A stretch of DNA of 64,000 nt from Methylorubrum extorquens (GTDB lineage Bacteria > Pseudomonadota > Alphaproteobacteria > Rhizobiales > Beijerinckiaceae). How positions within the stretch are numbered: position 1 is the first letter of the stretch; the number at the start of each line of letters is the position of its first letter. This document shows positions 26,905-35,826 of the stretch, in pieces. The stretch spans positions 2,920,001 through 2,984,000 of the forward strand of contig NZ_JALJXF010000001.1 in assembly GCF_024169925.1 (NCBI RefSeq), written 5' to 3'. Made by a program: the position numbers and the translations under genes. The notes beneath the pieces are model-generated. The model saw nothing but the letters and a program-made list of their open reading frames with translations. It searched no databases and was not told the origin of the DNA.

Positions 26905-27408
26905 CTAGCGCTTGAACATCGGGTGCTCGACCCGGTCGCCGGCGCGGATGCCGAGCTTGGCGGCGGTGCCGGCGTTGAGTTCGAGCACCGCGAGAACCGG
27001 CTCGCCCGACGGGATCACCTTGGTCGAGAGCGGCTCGGTATCCGGGGCGATCCGGGCGATCGAGCCGTCGGAGCGGATGAACACCATGTCGAGCGAGAGG
27101 TAGGTGTTCTTCATCCACATCGTGGCCGGCGCCGGCCGCTCGAAATCGAACAGCATGCCGTGGTCGGCGGCCATGGAGCGGCGGTACATCAGCCCCTTGG
27201 CGCGCTGCGCATCGGTGCGCATCACCTCGACCTGGAAGGCGTGGCGCCCATTCTTGGCGACGACACCGAGCGGCTCGGTCGCGGCCTGCGCGGCGGGGGC
27301 CGCCTCCTGCGCACGGAGCGGGAGCACCGGCAAAGCCGCCAGCGCAGCGAGGCAGGCGGCGAGGCGCAAAAGCTTTGACGCAGAGGGAAGCACGGGCACG
27401 CGGATCAC
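26905..27408 (-). CDS. DUF192 family exported protein
   Basis: A 167-residue protein with a signal peptide (residues about 10-33, LLRLAACLAALAALPVLPLRAQ region) and a DUF192 domain. Family motifs are RTDAQRAKGLMYRR, MLFDFERPAPATMWMKNTYL, LDMVFIRSDG and AVLELNAGTA. The structure-known fold is a small beta barrel; the function is unknown. GTG at 27408 is chosen because it begins just before the signal peptide and two bases after the upstream cold-shock gene. GTG codons at 27399 and 27393 are alternatives. The tight spacing suggests one transcript from the cold-shock gene into bchD. Confidence 0.8.
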   Translation of the reverse strand: MIRVPVLPSASKLLRLAACLAALAALPVLPLRAQEAAPAAQAATEPLGVVAKNGRHAFQVEVMRTDAQRAKGLMYRRSMAADHGMLFDFERPAPATMWMKNTYLSLDMVFIRSDGSIARIAPDTEPLSTKVIPSGEPVLAVLELNAGTAAKLGIRAGDRVEHPMFKR

Positions 27409-27410
27409 CG

Positions 27411-28019
27411 TCAATGGGAAGCCGGAAGCGCCCCGTCGACGAGGCGGACTTCCGCCGCCATAGCACCCTTCGAGCCGTCGCCGTAGCGCACCATCACCTC
27501 CTCGCCGGGCTTCAGCTCGGCGATACCGTAGCGGCGCAGGGTCTCCATGTGCACGAAGATGTCCGGCGTGTCGTCGCCGCGGCTGAGAAAGCCGAAGCCG
27601 CGCAGGCGATTGAACCACTTCACCACCGCGCGTTCCAGGCCACTCGTCGGTATGACGACTTCGTGGGTACGTGCCATCGGCAGTTCGGAGGGGTGGAGCG
27701 CGGTCGATTGATCGAGCGAGAGCACCCGGAAGGCCTGCCAGCCGCGGGCGCGCTGCACCGCTTCGACCACGATCCGCGCGCCTTCGCTCGCGGCCTGGTG
27801 CCCGTCCCGCCGCAGGCAGGTGATGTGCAGCAGCACGTCCGCCGAGCCGTCATCCGGCACGATGAAGCCGAAGCCCTTCGAGACGTCGAACCACTTGATG
27901 CGCCCGGCGACCTCCAAGAGTTCGGCCGGACGCTCGTCCTCGCTCTCACGCTCCATCGCGCGGTCTCGCGTCTCCGGCATACGAAGCCCGACGGCACTCA
28001 GTTCGTGTTCGTTCGACAT
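27411..28019 (-). CDS. Two-domain cold-shock protein
   Basis: A 202-residue protein with two cold-shock domains joined by a linker, a form common in alphaproteobacteria. Domain one (about residues 37-100) has GRIKWFDVSKGFGFIVPDDG and ADVLLHI. Domain two (about 130-195) has AVVKWFNRLRGFGFLSRGDD and PDIFVHMETL. The RNP1-like KGFGF and RGFGF and RNP2-like VLLHI and IFVHM motifs bind single-stranded nucleic acid. Start is the ATG at 28019. A 357-base untranslated-looking region lies upstream. Confidence 0.9.
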   Translation of the reverse strand: MSNEHELSAVGLRMPETRDRAMERESEDERPAELLEVAGRIKWFDVSKGFGFIVPDDGSADVLLHITCLRRDGHQAASEGARIVVEAVQRARGWQAFRVLSLDQSTALHPSELPMARTHEVVIPTSGLERAVVKWFNRLRGFGFLSRGDDTPDIFVHMETLRRYGIAELKPGEEVMVRYGDGSKGAMAAEVRLVDGALPASH

Positions 28020-28376
28020 GTAAGCAACCCGTGCCGAATCGCGCGGCGCAATCCCGGCGCTACGTTAACAAAGTCAGATTACGCGGGAAGCCCGTTTGGC
28101 CGGCAACGGGACAGTGCAAGTGATCATTTTTCGGTTGCATGGCGTCAATGCCGCATTGCCCACGCGCCCGATTGCCCGCCCGATCAACTGATCTAGTGTC
28201 GATCCGGGCCGGGAGAGCATGGCCGGACAACGGCTTAGGATCACCCGCGCCGCCGTCGGCTTGGGTGCGGTCTCGCATCGAGCTGATTCGAATGGCCGCA
28301 AGGCTGCCTCTGCAACGGGCAGCGGCTCCTGCGCGCGCCCTTCGCCTCGGCCGGGGAACAGTGATAGGGCGCGGCT
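28020..28376. other. Divergent intergenic region upstream of the cold-shock gene
   Basis: No gene was found. It should hold the promoter and possibly a long leader for the double cold-shock gene on one strand and the promoter of the DUF1624 gene on the other. Confidence 0.4.
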
Positions 28377-29363
28377 ATGCCTGCCTCCTCCGCATTCACG
28401 CCCCCCCGTTCGAGCCGGCGGATCGATGCCCTCGATCTGGCCCGGGGCGCGGCGCTCGCGGCGATGGCGGCCTATCACGGGCTGTGGGATCTGGGCTTCC
28501 TGCAACTCACGCCGCAGAACTTCGCGCTGACCCCGCCGGGACGGCTCGCGGCACACGGCATCGCAGGCTCCTTCCTGCTGCTGGTGGGCATCGGCCTCGT
28601 GCTCGCCAACGGCGACGGCGTGCGCTGGCGGCCCTTCGCCCTCCGGCTCGCGCGGATCGGCGGGGCGGCGCTCCTCATCACGGGGGCGACGTGGATCGCG
28701 TTTCCGCAGAGCTACATCTTCTTCGGCATCCTGCACTGCATCGCCGTCTCGAGCGTGCTCGGCCTGCCCTTCGTATTCCTGCCGGCCCCGGTGACGGCGC
28801 TCGCGGCCGCCGCCGTGCTGGCGGCGCCCCGCATCGTGGCCCATCCCCTGCTCGATGCGCCGGAACTCTATTTTCTAGGCCTCGGCCGGGGCCTGCCGGA
28901 CACCAACGATTGGGTGCCGCTGTTTCCCTGGTTCGGGATGGTACTGGCCGGGATCGCGCTCGCCCGGATCGCGCGGCCGGCTTTGGCCGGATCGTGGCTC
29001 GGCCGTTGGCGGGCCCGGAGCGCCGTGGCGCGCGGGGCAGCCTTTGCCGGGCGGCACAGCCTTGCGGTCTATCTCGTCCACCAGCCGGCTTTGCTCGCCC
29101 TGTTCACCGGCCTCGTCACGCTGACCGGGCCGCATCCGAAGGCGGGGCTCGCGAACTTCCGCAAGGATTACGTCGGCAACTGCACCCGCACCGGCGGCGA
29201 GGCGGAGGCTTGCCGGATCGCCGCCCGCTGCACGGCGGAAGCCCTACGGCGGGAGGGGCTCTGGGGCTCGGGCAAGCCCTATTCTGCGGAGGAACGAGCG
29301 AAGGCGCAGGGGCTCTCGCAGCTTTGCTACGAGGCCGCGGAAGGCACCGCGGCCCCGCCGTAA
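28377..29363 (+). CDS. DUF1624 / heparan-alpha-glucosaminide N-acetyltransferase-like membrane protein
   Basis: A 328-residue membrane protein with about seven or eight hydrophobic helices. The family start RRIDALDLARGAALAAMAAY contains the conserved R..D..RG near the first helix. FGILHCIAVSSVLGLPF and SLAVYLVHQPALLALF follow, the last resembling the C-terminal helix of acyltransferase-3-like proteins. A roughly 70-residue soluble tail follows, carrying several Cys (NCTRTGGEAEACRIAARC). Substrate unknown; transmembrane acetyl transfer to a sugar is inferred from the family. Confidence 0.8.
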   Translation: MPASSAFTPPRSSRRIDALDLARGAALAAMAAYHGLWDLGFLQLTPQNFALTPPGRLAAHGIAGSFLLLVGIGLVLANGDGVRWRPFALRLARIGGAALLITGATWIAFPQSYIFFGILHCIAVSSVLGLPFVFLPAPVTALAAAAVLAAPRIVAHPLLDAPELYFLGLGRGLPDTNDWVPLFPWFGMVLAGIALARIARPALAGSWLGRWRARSAVARGAAFAGRHSLAVYLVHQPALLALFTGLVTLTGPHPKAGLANFRKDYVGNCTRTGGEAEACRIAARCTAEALRREGLWGSGKPYSAEERAKAQGLSQLCYEAAEGTAAPP

Positions 29364-29366
29364 ACG

Positions 29367-29933
29367 TTAGTCCTTGGCGCGCTCCACGTAGGAGCCGTCC
29401 GCCGTCATGATGACGACGCGGGTGCCGGTGCTGACATGCGGCGGCACCGAGGTCTTCACGCCGTTCGACAGGAGCGCCGGCTTGTAGGACGAGGAGGCGG
29501 TCTGGCCCTTGGTGACCGGCTCGGTCTCGACGATCTCGAAGGTCATGCGCTGCGGCAGCTCGATGGTCAGCGGCACGCCGTTATGGGTCGAGAGGGTCAC
29601 GGTCATGCCCTCCTGCAGGTAGGGGGCGGCGTCGCCGACCACGTCCGCGGGCACGGCGATCTGCTCGTAGCTCTCGGGGTTCATGAAGTGATACCCCTCG
29701 CCGTCCTGGTACAGGAAGGTGTGGTCGCGGTCCTCGACGAAGGCGCGCTCGACCTGCTCGGTGGTGCGGTAGCGCTCGGAGATCTTCACGCCGTCGGTGA
29801 TGCGGCGCATGTCGAGCTGCGTCACCGGTGTGCCCTTGCCGGGGTGGATGTTCTCCGCCGTCAGGATGACGTAGAGCTTGCCGTCCTTATCGACGACGTT
29901 GCCCTTGCGAAGGGTACTGGCGATCACTTTCAC
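29367..29933 (-). CDS. efp: Translation elongation factor P
   Basis: A 188-residue three-domain factor that relieves ribosome stalling at polyproline. The modification loop is [15 protein letters not shown], with the acceptor lysine at position 33. The C-terminal signature region SYVERAKD is present. Modification enzymes EpmA and EpmB are encoded divergently next door, so Lys33 is expected to be beta-lysylated. Start is the ATG at 29933. It converges with the DUF1624 gene, leaving only three bases between them. Confidence 0.96.
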   Translation of the reverse strand: MKVIASTLRKGNVVDKDGKLYVILTAENIHPGKGTPVTQLDMRRITDGVKISERYRTTEQVERAFVEDRDHTFLYQDGEGYHFMNPESYEQIAVPADVVGDAAPYLQEGMTVTLSTHNGVPLTIELPQRMTFEIVETEPVTKGQTASSSYKPALLSNGVKTSVPPHVSTGTRVVIMTADGSYVERAKD

Positions 29934-30056
29934 GAGCGTGGACCTTGGCTTGACGAGAACGGCGGCTCTTCACCGGCGTCTCGGCCGGATGAGCGGAATC
30001 ATCCGCGAGGCCCTACCCTATCCGCGGCTCGGTTGCCAGCCGGAGGCTGTTTTCGC

Positions 30057-31115
30057 GTGAGTCACGAGTCTTCGCCCTGGTGGCATCCCGGCCTCCATGC
30101 GGATCGCCGGCCTCTGCTGCTTACCCGCAACCGCATCCTGGCGGGGCTTCGGGCGTGGTTTTCGGAGCGTGACTTCGTCGAGGTCGAGGCCGCCGCGTTG
30201 CAAGTCTCGCCCGGCAACGAAGCGCATCTCTCCGCCTTCGCCACGGAGGCGATCCTGCCCGATGGCGGCCGCGAGCCGCTCTACCTCCACACCTCGCCGG
30301 AATTCGCCTGCAAGAAGCTGCTGGCGGCGGGCGAGCCGCGCCTGTTCAGCCTCGCCCACGTCTTCCGCAACCGCGAGCGCGGCGCCTTGCATCATCCCGA
30401 ATTCACGATGCTCGAATGGTATCGTGCGGGCGAGCCCTACGACGCGCTGATGCAGGATTGCGCCGCCCTGCTGGCGCTTGCCGCCGAAACCGCGGGCGCC
30501 CGGCGCCTCACCTTCCGCGGGCGCGAGGCCGATCCGTTCGCACCCTTCGAGCGGCTGACCCTGGCGGAGGCGTTCCAGCGCTTTGCGGCCATCGACCTCC
30601 TCGCCACGGTCTCGCCCGACGGCGCGACGGACCGCGATGGCCTCGCCGATGCGGTGATGACCCGCGGCCTGCGGGTGGCGCCGGACGACACCTGGGCCGA
30701 CCTGTTCAGCCGCGTCCTCGTCGGGCTGATCGAGCCGCATCTCGGCCAGGGGCGCCCGACAGTCCTGTGCGAGTACCCGGTGAGCGAGGCGGCGCTCGCC
30801 CGGCCGAGCCCGCGCGACCCGCGCGTTGCCGAACGCTTCGAACTCTATGCCTGCGGCGTGGAACTCGCCAACGCCTTCGGCGAACTCACGGACCCGGCGG
30901 AGCAGCGCCGCCGCTTCGAGGCGGAGATGGCGGAGAAGGCTCGCGTCTACGGCGAGCGCTACCCCATCGACGAAGACTTTCTGGAAGCGCTGGCGGTGAT
31001 GCCCGAGGCGAGCGGCATCGCGCTTGGCTTCGACCGGCTGGTGATGCTGGCCACCGGCGCACCGCGCATCGACGACGTGATCTGGACACCGGTCACCCGG
31101 AACCGGTCGCGGTGA
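30057..31115 (+). CDS. epmA: EF-P lysine lysyltransferase
   Basis: A 352-residue paralogue of class II lysyl-tRNA synthetase lacking the anticodon-binding domain (GenX/PoxA/YjeA). It attaches (R)-beta-lysine to EF-P. Class II motifs are visible: HTSPEFACKKLL, motif 2 in FRNRERGALHHPEFTMLEWY, and motif 3 in SGIALGFDRLVMLATG. The GTG at 30057 gives MSHESSPWWHP, the usual family start. The stop overlaps the epmB start in GTGA. Since the cell's true LysRS in this window is class I, this is the only class II LysRS-like gene seen. Confidence 0.93.
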   Translation: MSHESSPWWHPGLHADRRPLLLTRNRILAGLRAWFSERDFVEVEAAALQVSPGNEAHLSAFATEAILPDGGREPLYLHTSPEFACKKLLAAGEPRLFSLAHVFRNRERGALHHPEFTMLEWYRAGEPYDALMQDCAALLALAAETAGARRLTFRGREADPFAPFERLTLAEAFQRFAAIDLLATVSPDGATDRDGLADAVMTRGLRVAPDDTWADLFSRVLVGLIEPHLGQGRPTVLCEYPVSEAALARPSPRDPRVAERFELYACGVELANAFGELTDPAEQRRRFEAEMAEKARVYGERYPIDEDFLEALAVMPEASGIALGFDRLVMLATGAPRIDDVIWTPVTRNRSR

Positions 31116-32173
31116 GCCTCGTCCTGAAGAGCGCCACCGCGCTGGCCCGTGCCGGGCTGGTGGATGCAGCCGCCCTCCCCGCCCTGGAGCGGGTCGCGGC
31201 GCGCTACGCCGTCTCGGTGACCGCCGACATGGCCGAGTTGATCGACGCCAACGACCCCGGCGACCCGATCGCCCGCCAATTCGTGCCGCGTGCGGAGGAG
31301 ATCGAGACGCGGGCCGAGGAACGCGCCGACCCGATCGGCGACGACGCGCACGAGGCGGTGCCCGGCATCGTCCACCGCTATCCCGACCGGGTGCTGCTGA
31401 AGCCGCTGCACATCTGCCCAGTCTATTGCCGCTTCTGCTTCCGCCGCGAGCGCGTCGGGCCCGCCGGCCAAGGTTCGCTCGGCGAGGCGGAGTTGGCGGA
31501 AGCCTACGGCTACATCGCCGCCCACCCGGAGATCTGGGAGGTGGTAGTGACGGGGGGCGACCCCTTCGCCCTCTCGCCCCGGCGGCTCGCGGCGATCGCG
31601 GAGGCGCTCGGCGCGATCCCGCATGTGCGGGTGCTGCGCTTCCACACCCGCGTCCCCGTGGTCGAGCCCGCCCGCGTCGATGCGGCCCTGGTCTCTGCCC
31701 TCAAGGGCTTTTCCGGCGCGGTGTTCGTGGCGCTCCACGCCAACCATCCGCGCGAGTTCACGCCGGCCGCGCAGGGCGCCATCGCCCGGCTGGTCGATGC
31801 CGGAATCCCGATGGTGAGCCAGAGCGTGCTCCTGCGCGGCGTCAACGACGATGCGGAGACGCTGGAAGCCCTGATGCGCCGCTTCGTCGAGAACCGGATC
31901 AAGCCCTACTACCTCCACCACGGCGACCTCGCGCCGGGCACCGGCCATCTGCGCACGGAGCTGCCGGAGGGGCAGGCGCTGATGCGAGCCTTGCGCGGTC
32001 GCCTCTCCGGCCTCGCCCAGCCGCTCTACGTGCTCGACATTCCCGGCGGCCACGGCAAGGTGCCGGTGGGGCCGGGCTACCTTGACGCCGCGGGCGCGTC
32101 CTGGCGTGTGACCGATCCGAGTGGGGCCGTTCACGCCTATCCCCCGAAGAGCGACGACGAGGACCGAGGATGA
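31112..32173 (+). CDS. epmB: EF-P beta-lysylation protein EpmB (lysine 2,3-aminomutase family)
   Basis: A 353-residue radical-SAM and PLP enzyme that converts L-alpha-lysine to beta-lysine for EF-P. The iron-sulfur motif C-x3-C-x2-C is in CPVYCRFCFRRERVG near residue 110. TGGDPFALSPRRL follows, and the PLP lysine region is RIKPYYLHHGDLAPGTGHLR. The GTG at 31112 overlaps the epmA stop, and its own stop overlaps the GST start in ATGA. Catabolic lysine aminomutase is the alternative, but the context strongly favours EpmB. Confidence 0.92.
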   Translation: MSLVLKSATALARAGLVDAAALPALERVAARYAVSVTADMAELIDANDPGDPIARQFVPRAEEIETRAEERADPIGDDAHEAVPGIVHRYPDRVLLKPLHICPVYCRFCFRRERVGPAGQGSLGEAELAEAYGYIAAHPEIWEVVVTGGDPFALSPRRLAAIAEALGAIPHVRVLRFHTRVPVVEPARVDAALVSALKGFSGAVFVALHANHPREFTPAAQGAIARLVDAGIPMVSQSVLLRGVNDDAETLEALMRRFVENRIKPYYLHHGDLAPGTGHLRTELPEGQALMRALRGRLSGLAQPLYVLDIPGGHGKVPVGPGYLDAAGASWRVTDPSGAVHAYPPKSDDEDRG

Positions 32174-32793
32174 CGCTGAAGCTGTGGGGGCGGGCCAGCT
32201 CCGGAAACGTCCAGAAGGCGCTCTGGGCGCTCGACGAGCTGGGTCTGGCCTACGAACACATCGAGGCGGGCGGCGCCCACGGCATCGTCGGCGACGCCGC
32301 TTACCGCGCGATGAATCCCAACGGCCTCGTGCCGACGCTGGAGGAGGATGGCTTCGTCCTCTGGGAGTCGAATGCGATCCTGCGCTACCTCGCCTACGCC
32401 CATGGCGGCCCGCTGGCCCTGCCGGAGGCGCCCCGCGCCCGCGCGCTGATCGACCAGTGGCTCGATTGGCAGGCCACCGCCTTCACCCCGACGATGCGCG
32501 ACGCCTTCCTCCAACTCGTGCGCGTCGCCCCCGACAAGCAGGACGCGCGGCTGATCGAGGCGTCGCGGGCCGGGTCCGAGCGCTGTGCCGCCCTGCTCGA
32601 CCAGCATCTCGCGGAGACGCCCTTTGTTGCTGGCGAGCACTTCTCCATCGCCGACATCGCCGTCGGGCTCGCGGCGAACCGCTGGTTCCAGCTGCCGCTG
32701 GAGCGGGAGGAGCGCCCGAACATCCGCCGCTGGTTGAGCCTGCTCGCGCAACGGCCCGCCACCTCGGCCGTTCTGTCGCTGCCGCTCACCTGA
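32170..32793 (+). CDS. Glutathione S-transferase family protein
   Basis: A 207-residue GST with an N-terminal thioredoxin-like domain (residues 1-80). MTLKLWGRASSGNVQKALWA carries the likely catalytic Ser, NPNGLVPTLEEDGFVLWESN has the cis-proline and the glutathione-binding E-S-N. A helical C-terminal domain follows, with AGEHFSIADIAVG near residue 155. Substrate unknown. It overlaps epmB by four bases. Confidence 0.88.
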   Translation: MTLKLWGRASSGNVQKALWALDELGLAYEHIEAGGAHGIVGDAAYRAMNPNGLVPTLEEDGFVLWESNAILRYLAYAHGGPLALPEAPRARALIDQWLDWQATAFTPTMRDAFLQLVRVAPDKQDARLIEASRAGSERCAALLDQHLAETPFVAGEHFSIADIAVGLAANRWFQLPLEREERPNIRRWLSLLAQRPATSAVLSLPLT

Positions 32794-32816
32794 CTTTTCC
32801 CGGCGGAGGTCAGCCT

Positions 32817-33641
32817 GTGTCGAACCCCGGACGAAAGAAGACGATGTTCTTCCCGCTCTCGAAGCTGATCTTCTTCGTCCTCACGCCGTCGAACTTCCTG
32901 ATCCTGCTGGGGCTTCTCGGCTGCCTGCTGCTCTTCACCGAGGTCGGCCGCGGGGTCGGACGGGTTCTCACGGTCGCGGGCCTCATTGGGCTCCTGGTCG
33001 CCGGGCTCTCGCCGCTTTCGGCCTGGACGCTGGCGCCGTTGGAGAACCGGTTTCCGAGCTTCACCGATGACGGCACGCCGGTCACCGGCATCGTCGTGCT
33101 CGGCGGGACGGTCGAGGCCGACACCTCGATCGGCCGTGACCAGATCACCGTCAACGAGGCTGGCGAGCGGGCCATTGCGCTGGCCGACCTTGCCCGGCGC
33201 TATCCGCAGGCGCGCCTCGTCTTCTCCGGGGGCGCCGGCAGCACCCGCGAGGACGCGGTCTCGGAGGCGGAGATCGTCAGCCGCTACGCCGACACCCTCG
33301 GCGTGCCGCGCAACCGCCTGATCCTGGAGCAGCAATCGCGCAACACGCATGAGAACGCGGTGTTCTCCGCGCGGATGGTGCAGCCGAAGCCCGGCGAGCG
33401 CTGGCTCCTCGTCACCTCAGCTTGGCACATGCCGCGCTCGATGGGCTGCTTCCGCAAGGCCGGCTTCGACGTCACCGCCTACCCGGTCGATTACCGCACC
33501 AACTGGCCGCGCGACGCGTATCGCCTCGCCAGCTTCGCCTCCACCGGTCTGGCGGAACTCGATATCGGCGTGAAGGAGTGGATCGGCATGATCGCGTACC
33601 GGCTCACCGGCTACACCGACGCGGTGATGCCGGCGCCGTGA
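32817..33641 (+). CDS. YdcF/ElyC family membrane protein (DUF218)
   Basis: A 274-residue protein with two N-terminal membrane helices (about residues 12-65) and a periplasmic DUF218 domain. Domain motifs are IVVLGGTVEAD, LVFSGGAGSTREDAVSEAE, LEQQSRNTHENAVFSARM and LLVTSAWHMPRSMGCFRKAG. The family includes ElyC, which affects envelope polymer metabolism. GTG at 32817 is chosen because GGAGG precedes it by seven bases; ATG at 32844 is an alternative lying at the first helix. Confidence 0.88.
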   Translation: MSNPGRKKTMFFPLSKLIFFVLTPSNFLILLGLLGCLLLFTEVGRGVGRVLTVAGLIGLLVAGLSPLSAWTLAPLENRFPSFTDDGTPVTGIVVLGGTVEADTSIGRDQITVNEAGERAIALADLARRYPQARLVFSGGAGSTREDAVSEAEIVSRYADTLGVPRNRLILEQQSRNTHENAVFSARMVQPKPGERWLLVTSAWHMPRSMGCFRKAGFDVTAYPVDYRTNWPRDAYRLASFASTGLAELDIGVKEWIGMIAYRLTGYTDAVMPAP

Positions 33642-33648
33642 GCCGCCG

Positions 33649-33912
33649 TCACGCCCGCGGCAGGCTCAAGCGATAGATCCCACGAAAATCGTCGGGATCG
33701 TCCACCGGCTTGCCCTTGCGCATGATTTGCACCCGGCCTTCCTTCGTCAGCCGCACGGCGACGCGGCGGACCGGCTGCATCAACGGGCTCCAGCCATCGG
33801 GATGCGGGCCCCCGAGCGCGCGGGCGATCTCGGAGGGGCAGCAGGTCTTGTCCGCTCCGCGCTCGTTCACGAGCCGCAGCATCGTCTCTTCGATCGCGGC
33901 TTCATCGGCCAT
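33649..33912 (-). CDS. DUF3253 family protein
   Basis: An 87-residue soluble protein with a winged-helix-like pattern. Family-type sequence: ADKTCCPSEIARALGGP, PLMQPVRRVAVRLTKEGRVQ and a basic KGKPVDDPDDFRGIYRLSLP tail. DUF3253 has no assigned function, though the fold suggests nucleic-acid binding. Its start overlaps the DUF599 stop region by eleven bases, so the DUF599 gene and this one are likely one transcript. Confidence 0.8.
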   Translation of the reverse strand: MADEAAIEETMLRLVNERGADKTCCPSEIARALGGPHPDGWSPLMQPVRRVAVRLTKEGRVQIMRKGKPVDDPDDFRGIYRLSLPRA

Positions 33913-34615
33913 GCAAGTCTTCCTCGGCGAGCAGAAAGGCGCGAATCCGCGAGGAGAACTGGCGCTGCCACATCACCCAGACAACGCTGGCGGTGGCAAG
34001 CATCAGAACCGGCGCGCTCACGAACCAGCCGAGATAGGCCAGCGCGAACAGGAAAGCACGCTGGCCTTTGGCGAAATGCGAGCCCGCGGCCACGTTCATC
34101 GCCCCGGCCCGCTCGGCGGCGCGGAGCATCACCGCCTCGGAGGCGCCCGAGCCCTTGGGCGGCACCGCGCCGATGAGGATCGCGCCGTAGTTGAACAGAC
34201 GGTAGGCCCAGGCGAACTTGAAGAAGGCGTAGACGAACACCACCGCGAGCCCGGCGACCTTGATCTCCCAGGTCTGGCGGGTCGTCCCCGCCCCGAAGGG
34301 GAGTGCGGAGAACAGGTTGAGCACGTCGTCACCCGAGCGCGAGAGCGTCAGCACCGAGCCGAGCGCGATCAGCGAGGTGGAGGCGAAGAAGGCCGTGCCG
34401 TTCTGAAGCGAGGCGTTGATCGTCGTGTCCACCACGCGGTTGTCGCGGGTGATCATCTGGGCGGCCCATCGGTGCCGCTGCCGGTTCATGATTTGGCTGA
34501 GGCTCAGCCGGCTGCCCCGCCGCCGCTGCACGGCGAGGCTGTAGCCGACCCAGGACGCCACGAAGAAGACGAGCGCCGCGAAGTCGAGCGGGGAAAAGGC
34601 GTGGAGGTCCCACAT
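33902..34615 (-). CDS. DUF599 family membrane protein
   Basis: A 237-residue protein with about four membrane helices. DUF599 features include DFAALVFFVASWVGYSL, an internal RVVDTTINASLQNGTAFFAS and FKFAWAYRLFNYGAILIGA. The function is unknown. The ATG at 34615 (MWDLHAFSPLD) starts just before the first helix; a longer frame to 34813 adds a basic non-family extension. Confidence 0.82.
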   Translation of the reverse strand: MWDLHAFSPLDFAALVFFVASWVGYSLAVQRRRGSRLSLSQIMNRQRHRWAAQMITRDNRVVDTTINASLQNGTAFFASTSLIALGSVLTLSRSGDDVLNLFSALPFGAGTTRQTWEIKVAGLAVVFVYAFFKFAWAYRLFNYGAILIGAVPPKGSGASEAVMLRAAERAGAMNVAAGSHFAKGQRAFLFALAYLGWFVSAPVLMLATASVVWVMWQRQFSSRIRAFLLAEEDLHGR

Positions 34616-34716
34616 GGTCAGGGCGTCGTCATCGCGGTGTCGTCTTGCCGGTCCGGATGGGCATGCTGCTCCGGCGGCTACAGGCCGAAGGCCCGGTGGG
34701 CAAGCCCTCGATATGT

Positions 34717-35001
34717 CTACGCGCGGATCTCGAAACCCGTGATCGGGGCGGGCACGGCCTCCTCGCTCACCTCGATGCCGTCGACGCGCGCCGCGAACGG
34801 ACCGCGCCGGCACGCGGCGAGCAGCGCATCGACCGACTCGGCGGGGCCGGAGAACAGTGCTTCGACGGTCCGGTCGGGCCGATTGCGGACCCAGCCTGCG
34901 ACGCCGTGCCGGTCCGCCTGCTTCTTGGTCCAGGCCCGGTAGGACACGCCTTGCACACGGCCGCGGATCACGAGGCGGATGGTCTTGCTGTCGGTGCTCA
35001 A
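34717..35001 (-). CDS. acyP: Acylphosphatase
   Basis: A 94-residue acylphosphatase hydrolysing carboxyl-phosphate bonds. The active-site arginine lies in RGRVQGVSYRAW and the catalytic asparagine in GWVRNRPDRTVEA; both are conserved. Length is normal. The physiological substrate of bacterial acylphosphatases is unclear. Confidence 0.93.
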   Translation of the reverse strand: MSTDSKTIRLVIRGRVQGVSYRAWTKKQADRHGVAGWVRNRPDRTVEALFSGPAESVDALLAACRRGPFAARVDGIEVSEEAVPAPITGFEIRA

Positions 35002-35116
35002 GATGGAGGGGACTCCCGGTTCCTTGCCGGAGCCGGGCGCCTCTCGCTCCCGGCTATGGGGTTGTCATGGCGGCGCGCGATCGCCGCCTGCGGTCGGTTG
35101 GTGAGATACCACGCCA

Positions 35117-35224
35117 GCGATACGCTTTCCGCTTGATCGAAGCGAAAAGCGTATCGCTCAGCCCGCGCGGCGCTCGAGCGAGGCCCAAATCCGCCACCCC
35201 GAAGGGATCAACCGGATTTGTTAC
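35117..35224. repeat. Composite intergenic repeat, inverted copy
   Basis: Read on the minus strand, this matches 54525-54631 over its whole length. It contains two palindromes: GCGATACGCTTTCCGCTTGA pairing with AAGCGAAAAGCGTATCGC, and CAAATCCG with CGGATTTG around the small CACCCCGAAGGGAT hairpin. They are joined by a conserved CCCGCGCGGCGCTCGAGCGA-like linker. It fills the gap between acyP and a GGCT gene. Confidence 0.8.
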
Positions 35225-35367
35225 GAGATGACGAGCACGCCGCCGACGCAGTTGCCGAAGCAGCGCGGCGGAGAGCCGACTGCCGATCAGGTTTTTCGAG
35301 GACGCTCCGGCCGGAACTGCGCCGTTCAAGTGCCAAGGGTCGCTTCGGGTCGTGCGCGTCGCGCCGA

Positions 35368-35799
35368 TCAGGCCGGAGTGCGGCGCTGCCAGCCGCGGAT
35401 TTCCTGGAGGTAGGGGCCGGGCAGTTGCGCCGCCTGCCCCGCCGCGAGCACGGCTTCGAGATAGCCCGGCCGCGGCAGGCCGCCGGCTCCGCTGCGGCCG
35501 AGATAGATCAGGGCGCGTTTCGTGCCGCCATCGCCGACGATCGGCTGATACGCCTTCACGTAGAGGCCGCTCGCCACGCCCTCGTAGCGGTCGAGGGCCG
35601 GTACGTCGGAGAGCGCGAGTTCCCACAGCACGCCCCACACGGTGGCGCCCGGCGCGCGGACCACGGAGGCCCAGCCCTCGCGCATGATGATGAAGCGGTG
35701 CCGCGGCAGGCGCCCGCGCCCGATCAGCCGCGAGGCCGGGCAGCGCTGGGCCATGGCGGCGGCGTCCATGTTGGCGCCGTAGGCGAAATAGAGGGGCAT
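35368..35799 (-). CDS. Gamma-glutamylcyclotransferase-like (AIG2/GGCT fold) protein
   Basis: A 143-residue GGCT-fold protein. MPLYFAYGANMD is the substrate-binding YxxGxN loop. GVLWELALSDVPALDRYEGV supplies the acidic residue expected to act as acid/base, and a YLEAVLAAGQAAQLPGPYL helix follows. Family members form 5-oxoproline from gamma-glutamyl compounds, but many bacterial ones have unknown substrates. It follows a small membrane-peptide gene on the same strand. Confidence 0.85.
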   Translation of the reverse strand: MPLYFAYGANMDAAAMAQRCPASRLIGRGRLPRHRFIIMREGWASVVRAPGATVWGVLWELALSDVPALDRYEGVASGLYVKAYQPIVGDGGTKRALIYLGRSGAGGLPRPGYLEAVLAAGQAAQLPGPYLQEIRGWQRRTPA

Positions 35800-35826
35800 G
35801 GCTTTTCGGCAGAGGGGGCGGCGCGC

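Noticed and set aside
25160..27466. A 768-residue reading of bchD extending upstream
   Set aside because: The first 188 codons are read through the DUF192 gene in another frame; GTG at 26902 fits the subunit D family.
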